8,122 bases of DNA from a bacterium (GTDB lineage Bacteria; Bacillota; Negativicutes; Acidaminococcales; Acidaminococcaceae), in the NCBI GenBank assembly GCA_004562175.1, contig SFRS01000023.1, forward strand, positions 1-8,122, written 5' to 3'. Positions 1 through 6,717 of the stretch are shown in pieces. A model generated the notes under the pieces. The model was not told the origin of the DNA. It did not search any database and saw only the letters and a program-made list of their open reading frames with translations. Within the stretch, counting starts at the first letter, position 1; each line of letters opens with the position of its first letter. The position numbers and the translations under genes are program-made.

Positions 1-1
1 G

Positions 2-853
2 GGCCGCACTGTTATCACCGGTATGGGTAAAAGTGGTCTCATTGGTCGCAAAATGGCTGCCACTCTGGCCAGCACCGGCACCCCGTCCTTTTATCTGCAC
101 CCGGCCGAGGGCATTCACGGCGATTTGGGTATGGTTACCGCCGCTGACGTTGTCATCGCCCTCTCCAACAGTGGCGAGACCGGCGAAGTGCTCAATATTT
201 TGCCCTCGTTGCGCCGCATCGGTGCTAAGATCATCGCCATGGTGGGCAATGCTAATTCCACCTTGGGCAAGAATGCAGACGTAATTTTAGACGTGGGCGT
301 TTCTAAGGAAGCATGCCCCTTGGGCCTTGCTCCCACCAGCAGCACCACTGCTGCCTTGGCCTATGGCGACGCCCTGGCCTTGGCGCTGCTCAAAAAGCAC
401 AACTTCACCGCCAGCCAATTCGCCATTTTCCATCCCGGTGGTAGCCTTGGTCGCAAGCTGCTCCTCACCGTGGGCAATATCATGCACAAGGGCGACGAAA
501 ATCCCACTGTTTTGGCGGACACCACCGTGCAGGACGCACTCTTTGTTATCACCGACAAGGGTCTGGGCGCAGTTTCCGTTGTGGACGCAAATGGCGTGAT
601 GCAGGGCGTGCTCACCGACGGCGACATTCGTCGCGGTCTCAGCAAGGGCGTGGACTTTTTGCAGCGTCCTGTGAAGGAGCTCATGACGGCCAACCCCAAA
701 ACCATCACGGAGGACAAGCTGGCCGCCCAAGCGTTGCACCTTATGGAAAGCAACAAGCCCAAGCCCATCACCGTATTGCCCGTGCTGGACAAGGAAAGAA
801 AGGTTATCGGCCTCTTGCATATGACCGACCTGGTGCGTCAGGGAGTGGTATAA
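2..853 (+). CDS. kdsD: Arabinose-5-phosphate isomerase KdsD (5' end outside window)
   Basis: Converts D-ribulose-5-phosphate to D-arabinose-5-phosphate in the cytoplasm, the first committed step of Kdo synthesis. The frame is open from base 2. The first visible residues (GRTVITGMGKSG) align with about residue 50 of the E. coli enzyme, so roughly 50 N-terminal residues are missing and the ATG at 23 is internal, not the start. The SIS sugar-isomerase domain shows GMGKSG (with the lysine equivalent to E. coli K59), SNSGETGE, KEACPLGLAPTSSTT and HPGGSLGRKLL (with the family's catalytic histidine). Two CBS domains follow, roughly from NIMHKGDE to TDGDIRRGL and from VKELMTANP to the C-terminus, which ends in LVRQGVV as in the E. 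coli protein. The SIS-CBS-CBS order, the conserved KEACPLG segment and kdsC one base downstream make the assignment firm. GutQ-type paralogues share this architecture, but the context favours KdsD. Confidence 0.95.
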   Translation, partial: GRTVITGMGKSGLIGRKMAATLASTGTPSFYLHPAEGIHGDLGMVTAADVVIALSNSGETGEVLNILPSLRRIGAKIIAMVGNANSTLGKNADVILDVGVSKEACPLGLAPTSSTTAALAYGDALALALLKKHNFTASQFAIFHPGGSLGRKLLLTVGNIMHKGDENPTVLADTTVQDALFVITDKGLGAVSVVDANGVMQGVLTDGDIRRGLSKGVDFLQRPVKELMTANPKTITEDKLAAQALHLMESNKPKPITVLPVLDKERKVIGLLHMTDLVRQGVV

Positions 854-854
854 A

Positions 855-1442
855 ATGGCTTTTTTTCGTGTGAATGTAGATGTTGGTACGGAAGCTTATG
901 GTGACGACAATCCTGCCCTGAAGCAGATTTCCCTGCTGGCCTTGGATGTGGACGGCGTACTCACCGATGGCTCCATCAACATAGGGGTTCAGGGCGAGCT
1001 TTTCAAAGCCTTCTATGCCCAGGATGGCTTGGGCATCAGTGTGGCCTTGCGCAGTGGCATCCAAGTGGCCATTATCACAGGGCGCCAGAGTGCAATCATC
1101 CATCATCGTGCCCAGGAGCTAGGTATCCAACTGGTGCAGGAGGGCGTCAAGGACAAATACCTTGCTTTAGAACAGCTCCAAAACGAGCTGGGCTTGAGCC
1201 GGGGACAGGTGGCCTACATGGGGGACGATTTGAACGATTTGCCGGCCTTTAGAGCCGCCGGCGTAACCTTTGCTCCGGCGGACGCCGTGAAGGACGTGCG
1301 CGAGGCTGCTTCCTTTGTCACCGAGGCCGCGGGCGGACGTGGCGCAGTCCGCGAAGCCATCGAAATGATTTTGCGTGCCCAAAACAAATGGGAGCACATC
1401 GTCAATTCCTATCTCAATGCTGGTCAAGGAGATAAACAATAA
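855..1442 (+). CDS. kdsC: 3-deoxy-D-manno-octulosonate-8-phosphate phosphatase KdsC
   Basis: Hydrolyses Kdo-8-phosphate to Kdo and phosphate, the step before CMP activation of Kdo. This is a 195-residue HAD-superfamily protein of the capless C0 type, close to the 188 residues of E. coli KdsC. HAD motif I is LDVDGVLTDG, with nucleophile D31 and acid/base D33. Motif II is T75 in IITGRQS, motif III is K101 in VKDKY, and motif IV is GDDLNDL (D124/D125). The C-terminal AGGRGAVRE segment is typical of KdsC and contributes to the tetramer active site. The start is the ATG one base after the kdsD stop, with GGGAG at 841-845 about nine bases upstream, so translation is probably coupled to kdsD. The roughly 24-residue lead before the HAD core is normal for the family. 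Confidence 0.95.
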   Translation: MAFFRVNVDVGTEAYGDDNPALKQISLLALDVDGVLTDGSINIGVQGELFKAFYAQDGLGISVALRSGIQVAIITGRQSAIIHHRAQELGIQLVQEGVKDKYLALEQLQNELGLSRGQVAYMGDDLNDLPAFRAAGVTFAPADAVKDVREAASFVTEAAGGRGAVREAIEMILRAQNKWEHIVNSYLNAGQGDKQ

Positions 1443-2344
1443 TGTGGTTATACTATTTACTGAAAACATTGAGTACAATTATATCCTGGCTGCCCTATAA
1501 GCTGGTGGTGAACATCGGTCGGGGCGTGGGGCATTTGTACCATAAAATTGCGAAAAAGCAGCGCATCAGAGCGGAAGAGACCATCAAGGAGCGCCTGGGC
1601 TATAGTGATGTAGAGGCACAGGCTACCATCAAGCGCCTCTTCGTCAATCTGGGCATGACCTTTATGGAAATCATGTACATGCCTGCTTTGAACAAGGATA
1701 ATATTCGGGGCTTAGTCACCTTCGACCGCCCGGATATCCTGTGGGAGGCAGTCCACGAAAACAAAGGCGTGGTCATGCTGGCCTGCCACATGGACAACTG
1801 GGAATGGCTGGGTGCAGGTCTGGCTCTCAACGGTTTTCCCCTGAGTGCTGTGGAAAAGCCCCAGCCTAACAGAGTGTACAGCGATTTCATGAACGAGCTG
1901 CGCCGTGGCGCCGGGCAGGAGATTTTCGCACGTGGCACCAGCGAGATTTTAGGCTGTGCTAGAGCCATGAAAAAGGGTCGCATGCTGGGCCTCATTGCGG
2001 ACCAGGACGGCGGCTACGATGGCATTTTCGTGCCCTTTTTAGGCAAAATGGCCTCCACTCCCACGGGTCCGGCCTACTTTGCTCGCAAATTCAAGGCACC
2101 CATCATCCCGATTTTCATCGTGCGCAAACTCGATGGCTATGGTCATCAGGCCATTGTCAAGGACCCCATTCGCTATGAATTCACCGGCGACACCAAGCTG
2201 GATGATTATAATGTAACCTTGAAAATGACCCAAGAGGTCGAAAAGATTATCAAAGAATATCCTGATAACTGGATTTGGTTCCAGCATCGTTGGAATACAC
2301 CCTACACACCACCTGAGGAGGACGGCAAGGCTGATGAAAAATAA
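1442..2344 (+). CDS. LpxL/HtrB-family lipid A acyltransferase
   Basis: Probably transfers a secondary acyl chain to Kdo-lipid A (or a lipid A precursor) at the inner face of the inner membrane. The 300-residue length matches the LpxL/LpxM/HtrB family. An N-terminal hydrophobic/amphipathic segment (about residues 3-25) fits a membrane anchor. The family's HX4(D/E) catalytic pair is visible as H116 and E121 in CHMDNWEW. A second conserved block, ADQDGGYDGIFVPFLG followed by STPTGPAYFARK, lies in the region of about 180-215. The C-terminal WIWFQHRWNTP is also typical (compare the WxHxRWKT ends of the family). The start ATG overlaps the kdsC stop (TAATG), and AAGGAG at 1426-1431 sits ten bases upstream. 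In E. coli, lptC directly follows kdsC; here the acyltransferase is inserted between them. Sequence alone cannot say which acyl donor or acyl position it uses, so no symbol is given. Confidence 0.88.
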   Translation: MWLYYLLKTLSTIISWLPYKLVVNIGRGVGHLYHKIAKKQRIRAEETIKERLGYSDVEAQATIKRLFVNLGMTFMEIMYMPALNKDNIRGLVTFDRPDILWEAVHENKGVVMLACHMDNWEWLGAGLALNGFPLSAVEKPQPNRVYSDFMNELRRGAGQEIFARGTSEILGCARAMKKGRMLGLIADQDGGYDGIFVPFLGKMASTPTGPAYFARKFKAPIIPIFIVRKLDGYGHQAIVKDPIRYEFTGDTKLDDYNVTLKMTQEVEKIIKEYPDNWIWFQHRWNTPYTPPEEDGKADEK

Positions 2345-2888
2345 CAAAGTAATATTGGCCATCGTGGCCGGTCTTGTGATTGCGAGCTCCGTAATTGCTT
2401 GGCTTATGCTCGGTGGTGACAAGCCTACCAATGTAAATCTAGGCAAGGGTGTCAGCGCCCAAATCAATGCTTCCTTGAAAAACAGCGTCATCAAAAGAGA
2501 AAAGGATGGCAAGCCCCTGTGGGAGTTCACTGTGGCCGAGGTAATCAACGTGCATGAAAAGAACATCGCTATTCTCAAGGGCATCAAGGGCAAGCTGTAT
2601 CGCAGCGATGGCAGCAGCTTTGAAATGAGTGCGGATCAGGGCGAGGTCGCCATCAAAAAAGACGATTTTTCCTTGGAAGGTCATGTACAGGCCAAGCTGA
2701 CCAGCGGCGGCGAGTTTTCTGCGGACAAGGTTACTTGGCAGCAAAAGGACGAGCTGATTACGGCCCAAGGCCATGTGAAGCTGGTGAAGGATGATTATAT
2801 TGCTGTAGCCGACGAGGCCAGCACCACCAGCGCTTTCCAAAGCGTGAAATTAAAGGGTAACGCGAAGGTTACGAAAGGCGGCGAATAG
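2334..2888 (+). CDS. lptC: LPS export protein LptC
   Basis: Bitopic inner-membrane protein that receives LPS from the LptB2FG extractor and hands it to LptA. At 184 residues it is close to E. coli LptC (191). One N-terminal membrane segment (about residues 6-26, after MKNNK) is followed by a periplasmic region of short beta-strands. The repeated pattern (SADQGEVAIKKDDFSLEGHV, then FSADKVTWQQKDELITAQG, then VKLKGNAKVTKGG) is typical of the OstA/LptC beta-jellyroll. The sequence is weakly conserved, so the call rests on topology, repeat style and position directly before lptA and lptB. The ATG lies inside the end of the acyltransferase gene (11-base overlap). GAGGAGG at 2315-2321 lies 12 bases upstream, a slightly long spacing that suggests coupled translation. 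Confidence 0.88.
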   Translation: MKNNKVILAIVAGLVIASSVIAWLMLGGDKPTNVNLGKGVSAQINASLKNSVIKREKDGKPLWEFTVAEVINVHEKNIAILKGIKGKLYRSDGSSFEMSADQGEVAIKKDDFSLEGHVQAKLTSGGEFSADKVTWQQKDELITAQGHVKLVKDDYIAVADEASTTSAFQSVKLKGNAKVTKGGE

Positions 2889-2889
2889 A

Positions 2890-3654
2890 GTGATCATGAA
2901 GAAGAAATATATACTGGCAGCTGTGGCCATGGCTTTGACCCTGGGACTGAGCGCCAATGCGTGGGCAGCAGCAGATAATTTCAGCGTCAAGGCCGATGAG
3001 CTGGAATACAACCTGCAAACAGGTGAAGGCGTGGCCAAGGGCCACGTAGAGCTGAAGCAGGACGGGGGCGTAGCCACCGCCAATTATGCCAAATTCAACA
3101 GCAAAAATAAAAGCGGCATGCTGGTAGGCAACGTGATGGTGGACCGCGAGGATGCCCACATCGTCTGCCGCGAATTCATTGCCCACAACGAAAATGATTT
3201 GTCCGCCGTGGGCAATGCCACACTTACTAAAGAGGGCAAAACCATCAGCGCTGACCGCATTGACTATTACAAGGGACGCCAATACGCCGAAACCATGGGC
3301 GGTTGGGCACGCCTCACCGATACCGATGGCAGCGTGCTGGATGCCGGCAAAATTGATTATGACATAGCTAACGGCATCGCCAATGCCACCGGCGGCGTTA
3401 CCGTCAAGAGCACTGCTCGCGATTTGACTGCCTCTGCTGACAGCGCTGTCTATAAAACTGACAAGTCCGGCTATGTGGAGCTGAATGGTCATGCCACTGC
3501 CACCCAAAACGGCAACACCGTGTCCGGTGACAAGCTGCGCCTGACCAATGCCAATGTGGCTGAGGCAGATGGCGGCGTGAAGATTTATTACGTTCCCGAG
3601 CAGCAGCCCGCTGTTACCAACAAGGAAAAGCAGGCTGAGAAGGCTCTGGCTTAA
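2890..3654 (+). CDS. lptA: Periplasmic LPS transport protein LptA (OstA-like)
   Basis: Periplasmic bridge protein whose stacked beta-jellyrolls carry LPS from LptC towards outer-membrane LptD. A signal peptide is clear: a KKK n-region, a hydrophobic core, and an AWA site about 24-26 residues in. The mature part repeats the OstA motif at least four times: ADELEYNLQTGEGVAKGHVE, ISADRIDYYKGRQYAETMGG, LDAGKIDYDIANGIANATGG and VSGDKLRLTNANVAEADGG. The protein is 252-254 residues against 185 in E. coli LptA, so it probably has extra jellyroll strands and a lysine/glutamate-rich tail after residue ~235. The start is ambiguous. The GTG at 2890 has AGGCGG (2876-2881) eight bases upstream, whereas the ATG at 2896 gives MKKKYIL but a 14-base spacing. 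Both give the same mature protein. Confidence 0.9.
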   Translation: MIMKKKYILAAVAMALTLGLSANAWAAADNFSVKADELEYNLQTGEGVAKGHVELKQDGGVATANYAKFNSKNKSGMLVGNVMVDREDAHIVCREFIAHNENDLSAVGNATLTKEGKTISADRIDYYKGRQYAETMGGWARLTDTDGSVLDAGKIDYDIANGIANATGGVTVKSTARDLTASADSAVYKTDKSGYVELNGHATATQNGNTVSGDKLRLTNANVAEADGGVKIYYVPEQQPAVTNKEKQAEKALA

Positions 3655-3672
3655 GGGACGGAGGACAAAAGC

Positions 3673-4392
3673 TTGATTATTAGAACCGATAACCTGGTAA
3701 AAATTTATAATGAACGTCATGTAGTGGACGGTGTCAGCATCGAGGTGGAGCAGGGCACAGTGGTGGGCCTTTTGGGTCCCAACGGCGCCGGCAAAACCAC
3801 CACCTTCTACATGATCGTGGGCATCGAAACTCCCAATGGCGGCTCTGTGACCTTGGATGGCAGGGATATTTCCAAGCTGCCCATGTACGAGCGCGCCCGC
3901 GCCGGCATCGGCTACCTGCCCCAGGAAGCGTCCATCTTCAGCAAGATGAGCGTGGAGGACAACATTATGGCCATTTTGGAGACCACCCATTTGTCCTCCG
4001 AGGAAAGAGTCAAGAAGATGAATGACTTGATTGAGGAGTTCCGTTTGGGACATGTGCGCAAAAGCGAGGGCAAGGCCCTGTCCGGTGGCGAACGCCGCCG
4101 CGTAGAAATCGCCAGAGCCCTGGCCACGGACCCGGCCTTCATCTTGCTGGACGAGCCCTTTGCGGGCATCGACCCCATTGCCGTGGCCGACATTCAGGAC
4201 ATGATTGCCCACCTTGCCAAGCGTGGCATCGGTATCCTCATCACCGACCACAACGTGCGCGAAACACTGAGCATTGTGGACAAGGCTTATATCCTGGCCA
4301 ACGGCAAAATCCTGCTCCACGGCGACAGCGATACCATTGCCAATGACCCCATCGCTCGCAAATACTACTTGGGCGACAACTTTAGCATGTAG
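3673..4392 (+). CDS. lptB: LPS export ABC transporter ATP-binding protein LptB
   Basis: Cytoplasmic ATPase that powers LPS extraction from the inner membrane. The 239-residue protein carries every ABC signature: Walker [10 protein letters not shown] (K41), Q-loop Q84 in YLPQEASIF, signature LSGGERRR (136-143), Walker B FILLDEP (D160, catalytic E161), D-loop AGID and H-loop H193 in ITDHNVRE. The EASIF stretch after the Q-loop and the C-terminal YLGDNF are characteristic of LptB rather than of the related branched-chain amino acid ATPases (LivF/LivG). The start is TTG: GGAGG at 3660-3664 is eight bases upstream, there is no nearby in-frame ATG, and the residues after TTG ([12 protein letters not shown]) are where LptB proteins begin. 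It lies 18 bases after lptA, and its stop codon TAG is part of the AGGAGG ribosome binding site of the next gene. Confidence 0.97.
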   Translation: MIIRTDNLVKIYNERHVVDGVSIEVEQGTVVGLLGPNGAGKTTTFYMIVGIETPNGGSVTLDGRDISKLPMYERARAGIGYLPQEASIFSKMSVEDNIMAILETTHLSSEERVKKMNDLIEEFRLGHVRKSEGKALSGGERRRVEIARALATDPAFILLDEPFAGIDPIAVADIQDMIAHLAKRGIGILITDHNVRETLSIVDKAYILANGKILLHGDSDTIANDPIARKYYLGDNFSM

Positions 4393-4403
4393 GAGGAAGA
4401 AAA

Positions 4404-5495
4404 GTGCGATTACGTTTATTAGACCGTTACGTCCTGAAGGAGCTGCTCTATCCCTTCGCCTTCGGTGTGGCCGCTTTCTCCAGCATCTTCATTGCCAGCA
4501 CCATGCTGTTCAAGATCACCGAATATATCACTAAATATGGTGCGCCCCTAGAAACCATTGCGCGCCTCTTCTTGTATAACATGCCGGAAATCATCAACTA
4601 CACCTTCCCCATGTCCATGCTTTTAGCAGCGCTCATGGCCTTTGGCAAGCTGTCCGGCAGCAGCGAAATCACAGCCATGAAGGCCGGTGGCGTCAGCTAT
4701 TACCGCATTGTGGCGCCGGTTTTGGTGGTTGGCTTCATCGTCAGCATGTTCTCTTTAGTGTGGGCCGAAAAAATGGTGCCCTTCTCCAAGGCGGAATCAA
4801 GACGCATTTTGCGAGAAGAAATCAAGCATAACACCAGACCCACCACCCAAGAGCACATTGTCATCAAAACCATTAGCGGCAGCACCCAGCGGGTGACCTA
4901 TGCCAATAAATTTGATGAGCAAAAGGGTAAGATGACCGATATTACCATCGAAGAATTCAACAAGGGCCGCATCGCCCGTATCCAAACTGCCAAGGAGGGC
5001 TATTGGGAAAATGGCACCTGGCGCATTGTCAACGGCAACGTTTTTGCCTTGGATGACGAGGAGGGCGTAACCAGCACCGCCAAATTCAAGGAGCAAATCA
5101 TCCCTTTGAGCTTCTCGCCCAAGCAAATTTCCTGGGAGCAAAAGGAGCCTGAGGAAATGACCATCCGCGAGCTGCGTGAATATATCGGCATGCTGGAGGA
5201 GCAAAAGAGCCCCACCAACCGCCAATGGTGCGAAATCTTCATGCGTATCAACATTCCTTTGGCCAGCTTCTTCTTTGCCATGATTGGCGCCTGCCTTGGT
5301 ACCCAAAAGCAAAGAACCAGTTCATCCATCGGCCTGGGCATCAGTGTAATCGTTATCTTTATTTATTACGCCGTGATGACCCTGACCTCGGGTCTTGGCA
5401 AGGGTGGCGCTATGCCGCCGCTGCTGGCATGTGCGTTGCCCAATATATTGTGCTTGGGCATCGGCTTGTACTTCATGAAGAAGAAAAATAATTAA
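4404..5495 (+). CDS. LptF/LptG-family LPS export permease (YjgP/YjgQ family)
   Basis: Inner-membrane permease that pairs with LptB to lift LPS out of the membrane. At 363 residues it matches LptF/LptG (about 360). It starts with the family's RLLDRYVLKELLYPF pattern. Three hydrophobic helices lie at about 14-36, 63-84 and 101-123, a periplasmic beta-rich domain at about 125-275, and three more helices at about 280-300, 308-331 and 342-360. The hydrophilic coupling stretch AFGKLSGSSEITAMKAGG, which contacts LptB in the family, follows helix 2. The GTG start has a perfect AGGAGG (4391-4396) seven bases upstream. It follows lptB by 11 bases. Only one permease gene is in the window, whereas E. coli uses an LptF-LptG pair. 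The protein may therefore form a homodimer, or a partner may be encoded elsewhere, so the symbol is left open. Confidence 0.93.
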   Translation: MRLRLLDRYVLKELLYPFAFGVAAFSSIFIASTMLFKITEYITKYGAPLETIARLFLYNMPEIINYTFPMSMLLAALMAFGKLSGSSEITAMKAGGVSYYRIVAPVLVVGFIVSMFSLVWAEKMVPFSKAESRRILREEIKHNTRPTTQEHIVIKTISGSTQRVTYANKFDEQKGKMTDITIEEFNKGRIARIQTAKEGYWENGTWRIVNGNVFALDDEEGVTSTAKFKEQIIPLSFSPKQISWEQKEPEEMTIRELREYIGMLEEQKSPTNRQWCEIFMRINIPLASFFFAMIGACLGTQKQRTSSSIGLGISVIVIFIYYAVMTLTSGLGKGGAMPPLLACALPNILCLGIGLYFMKKKNN

Positions 5496-5508
5496 TTCGA
5501 CTATCTAG

Positions 5509-5528
5509 GCAGCTAAAAAGCTAGCTGC
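5509..5528 (+). other. Perfect 7-bp inverted repeat in the lptF/G-DUF3084 gap
   Basis: GCAGCTA (5509-5515) and TAGCTGC (5522-5528) are exact reverse complements separated by a 6-base AAAAGC loop. The hairpin lies in the longest gap between genes of the operon (5496-5544), four bases before the GAGAGG ribosome binding region of the DUF3084 gene. No T-run follows, so it is not a typical intrinsic terminator. It could be an mRNA stability or processing element, or it could modulate translation of the downstream gene. That it forms is seen in the sequence; that it functions is inference. Confidence 0.5.
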
Positions 5529-5544
5529 GAAGAGAGGTGGCCCT

Positions 5545-6717
5545 TTGGTAGGTATCAGATTAATCATTATCATGGCCATTGTGGGCGGTTTTATCGCCTA
5601 TTTGGCTGATAAAATGGGCAGTAAAATCGGCAAGAAGAAAATGTCCATTTTTGGCCTCAGGCCCAAGCATACTTCCATATTGTTGACCGTGACCAGTGGC
5701 ACCATCATCGCGGTGCTGACCATTGGCGTCATGGCTGTTTCCTCCCAAAGTGCGCGTACTGCTCTGTTTGGCATGGATAAACTGCAGCGGGAGCTGAAGC
5801 TGCTCAATGCAGAAAAGGAAGGCGCCATTATGGCTTTAGATGCAGCCAAGGGGCGTGTGGAGGAGCAAAATAAAAAAATCAGCGAGCTGGATGCCAAAAT
5901 GCAGGACAGCATGCGCGAAAATGATGCTATGGAGGCCAAGCTGGCCGAGGTAAATAGCATGTACAGCAAGGCTCAGGAGGAGTTGACCGCCCTCACTGAG
6001 TCCAAGGAGCAGCTGACCAGTGAAATCACCGAGCTGGAGAAAACCACCGACGCTTTGCGCAAGGGTATTATCAACATGCGCGAGGGTCAGGTGTATTACC
6101 GCGCCGGCGAGGTAGTTTATGCCGGTGTAATGCGGGGCGGACTCAAGCACGATGCCAACGTGGCTCAAGTAAATTGGCTTTTGCAAAATGCCAACGAAGC
6201 CGCCTTGGAGCGACTGGGCATGCAGCAAAAGGAGGAGCCCTTGCAGGCTATTTGGCTGTCTAGGGGCGTGGTGAACAACGCTGTGAACGCCTTGGACAAG
6301 AGCAAGGGCAATTTGTTCTTCAGAGTGCGCACCGTGGCCAACATCATCGTGGGCGAGCTGGCAGTGTGCGAAATCGAAATGTTCGAGAACCAGTTTATTT
6401 ATCCTGACGGCACCTTGATTTACAGTGCTGATTATGACTTGCACGATGGCTCTGCCACCCATGACAATCTCTTGATGGGCTTCTTGAGCCAAATCAATCA
6501 TCAGGCCGTGCAGGCCGGCGTTTTGCCCGACCCCTTGAGTGGCAAGGTGGGCAATATGGACGCTGCTACCATGATTGAAACCAGCAACGCTATTCGTCGC
6601 ATTAACGGTGCCTTCACCATCAAGGCCTATGCTAAGGGTGATATCACCACCGCAGGTCCGGTGCGTTTGCGTCTGGAGGTCATTCCCAAGGATCATAAGA
6701 GTGAAGCCAATGAATAA
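5545..6717 (+). CDS. DUF3084 family membrane-anchored coiled-coil protein
   Basis: Function unknown. The N-terminus (GIRLIIIMAIVGGFIAYLADKMG, then KKKMSIFGLRPKHTSI) is the recognisable DUF3084 start. Two hydrophobic segments (about 4-20 and 44-66) flank a strongly basic loop (K23, K27, K30-K32, R39, K41). By the positive-inside rule that loop is cytoplasmic, so the remainder should be periplasmic. A long heptad-like, Glu/Lys/Leu-rich coiled coil spans about 74-178, followed by a globular C-terminal domain (about 180-385) that I cannot assign to a fold. The protein has 390 residues. The start is TTG at 5545, preceded by GAGAGG (5532-5537). The next in-frame ATG would remove half of the first membrane segment. 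It sits 49 bases after the LPS permease and overlaps the next gene by 8 bases. Its topology and context suggest an envelope-structural or LPS-related role, which is inference only. Confidence 0.85.
   Translation: MVGIRLIIIMAIVGGFIAYLADKMGSKIGKKKMSIFGLRPKHTSILLTVTSGTIIAVLTIGVMAVSSQSARTALFGMDKLQRELKLLNAEKEGAIMALDAAKGRVEEQNKKISELDAKMQDSMRENDAMEAKLAEVNSMYSKAQEELTALTESKEQLTSEITELEKTTDALRKGIINMREGQVYYRAGEVVYAGVMRGGLKHDANVAQVNWLLQNANEAALERLGMQQKEEPLQAIWLSRGVVNNAVNALDKSKGNLFFRVRTVANIIVGELAVCEIEMFENQFIYPDGTLIYSADYDLHDGSATHDNLLMGFLSQINHQAVQAGVLPDPLSGKVGNMDAATMIETSNAIRRINGAFTIKAYAKGDITTAGPVRLRLEVIPKDHKSEANE

Noticed and set aside
2869..4320. A 483-codon open frame on the minus strand opposite lptA and lptB
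   Set aside because: It is fully antisense to two clearly recognised genes, its translation resembles no family, and it arises because the plus-strand codon use avoids TTA, CTA and TCA in that phase.
5836..6696. A 286-codon minus-strand frame opposite the DUF3084 gene
   Set aside because: Antisense shadow of a recognised family, with a low-complexity His/Gly/Leu-rich translation and no ribosome binding site noted.
6575..6709. Upstream extension of the YqgF-like gene to an ATG at 6575
   Set aside because: It would overlap DUF3084 by more than 140 bases. The RNase H-fold family begins a few residues before the GIDPG strand, which fits the ATG at 6710.
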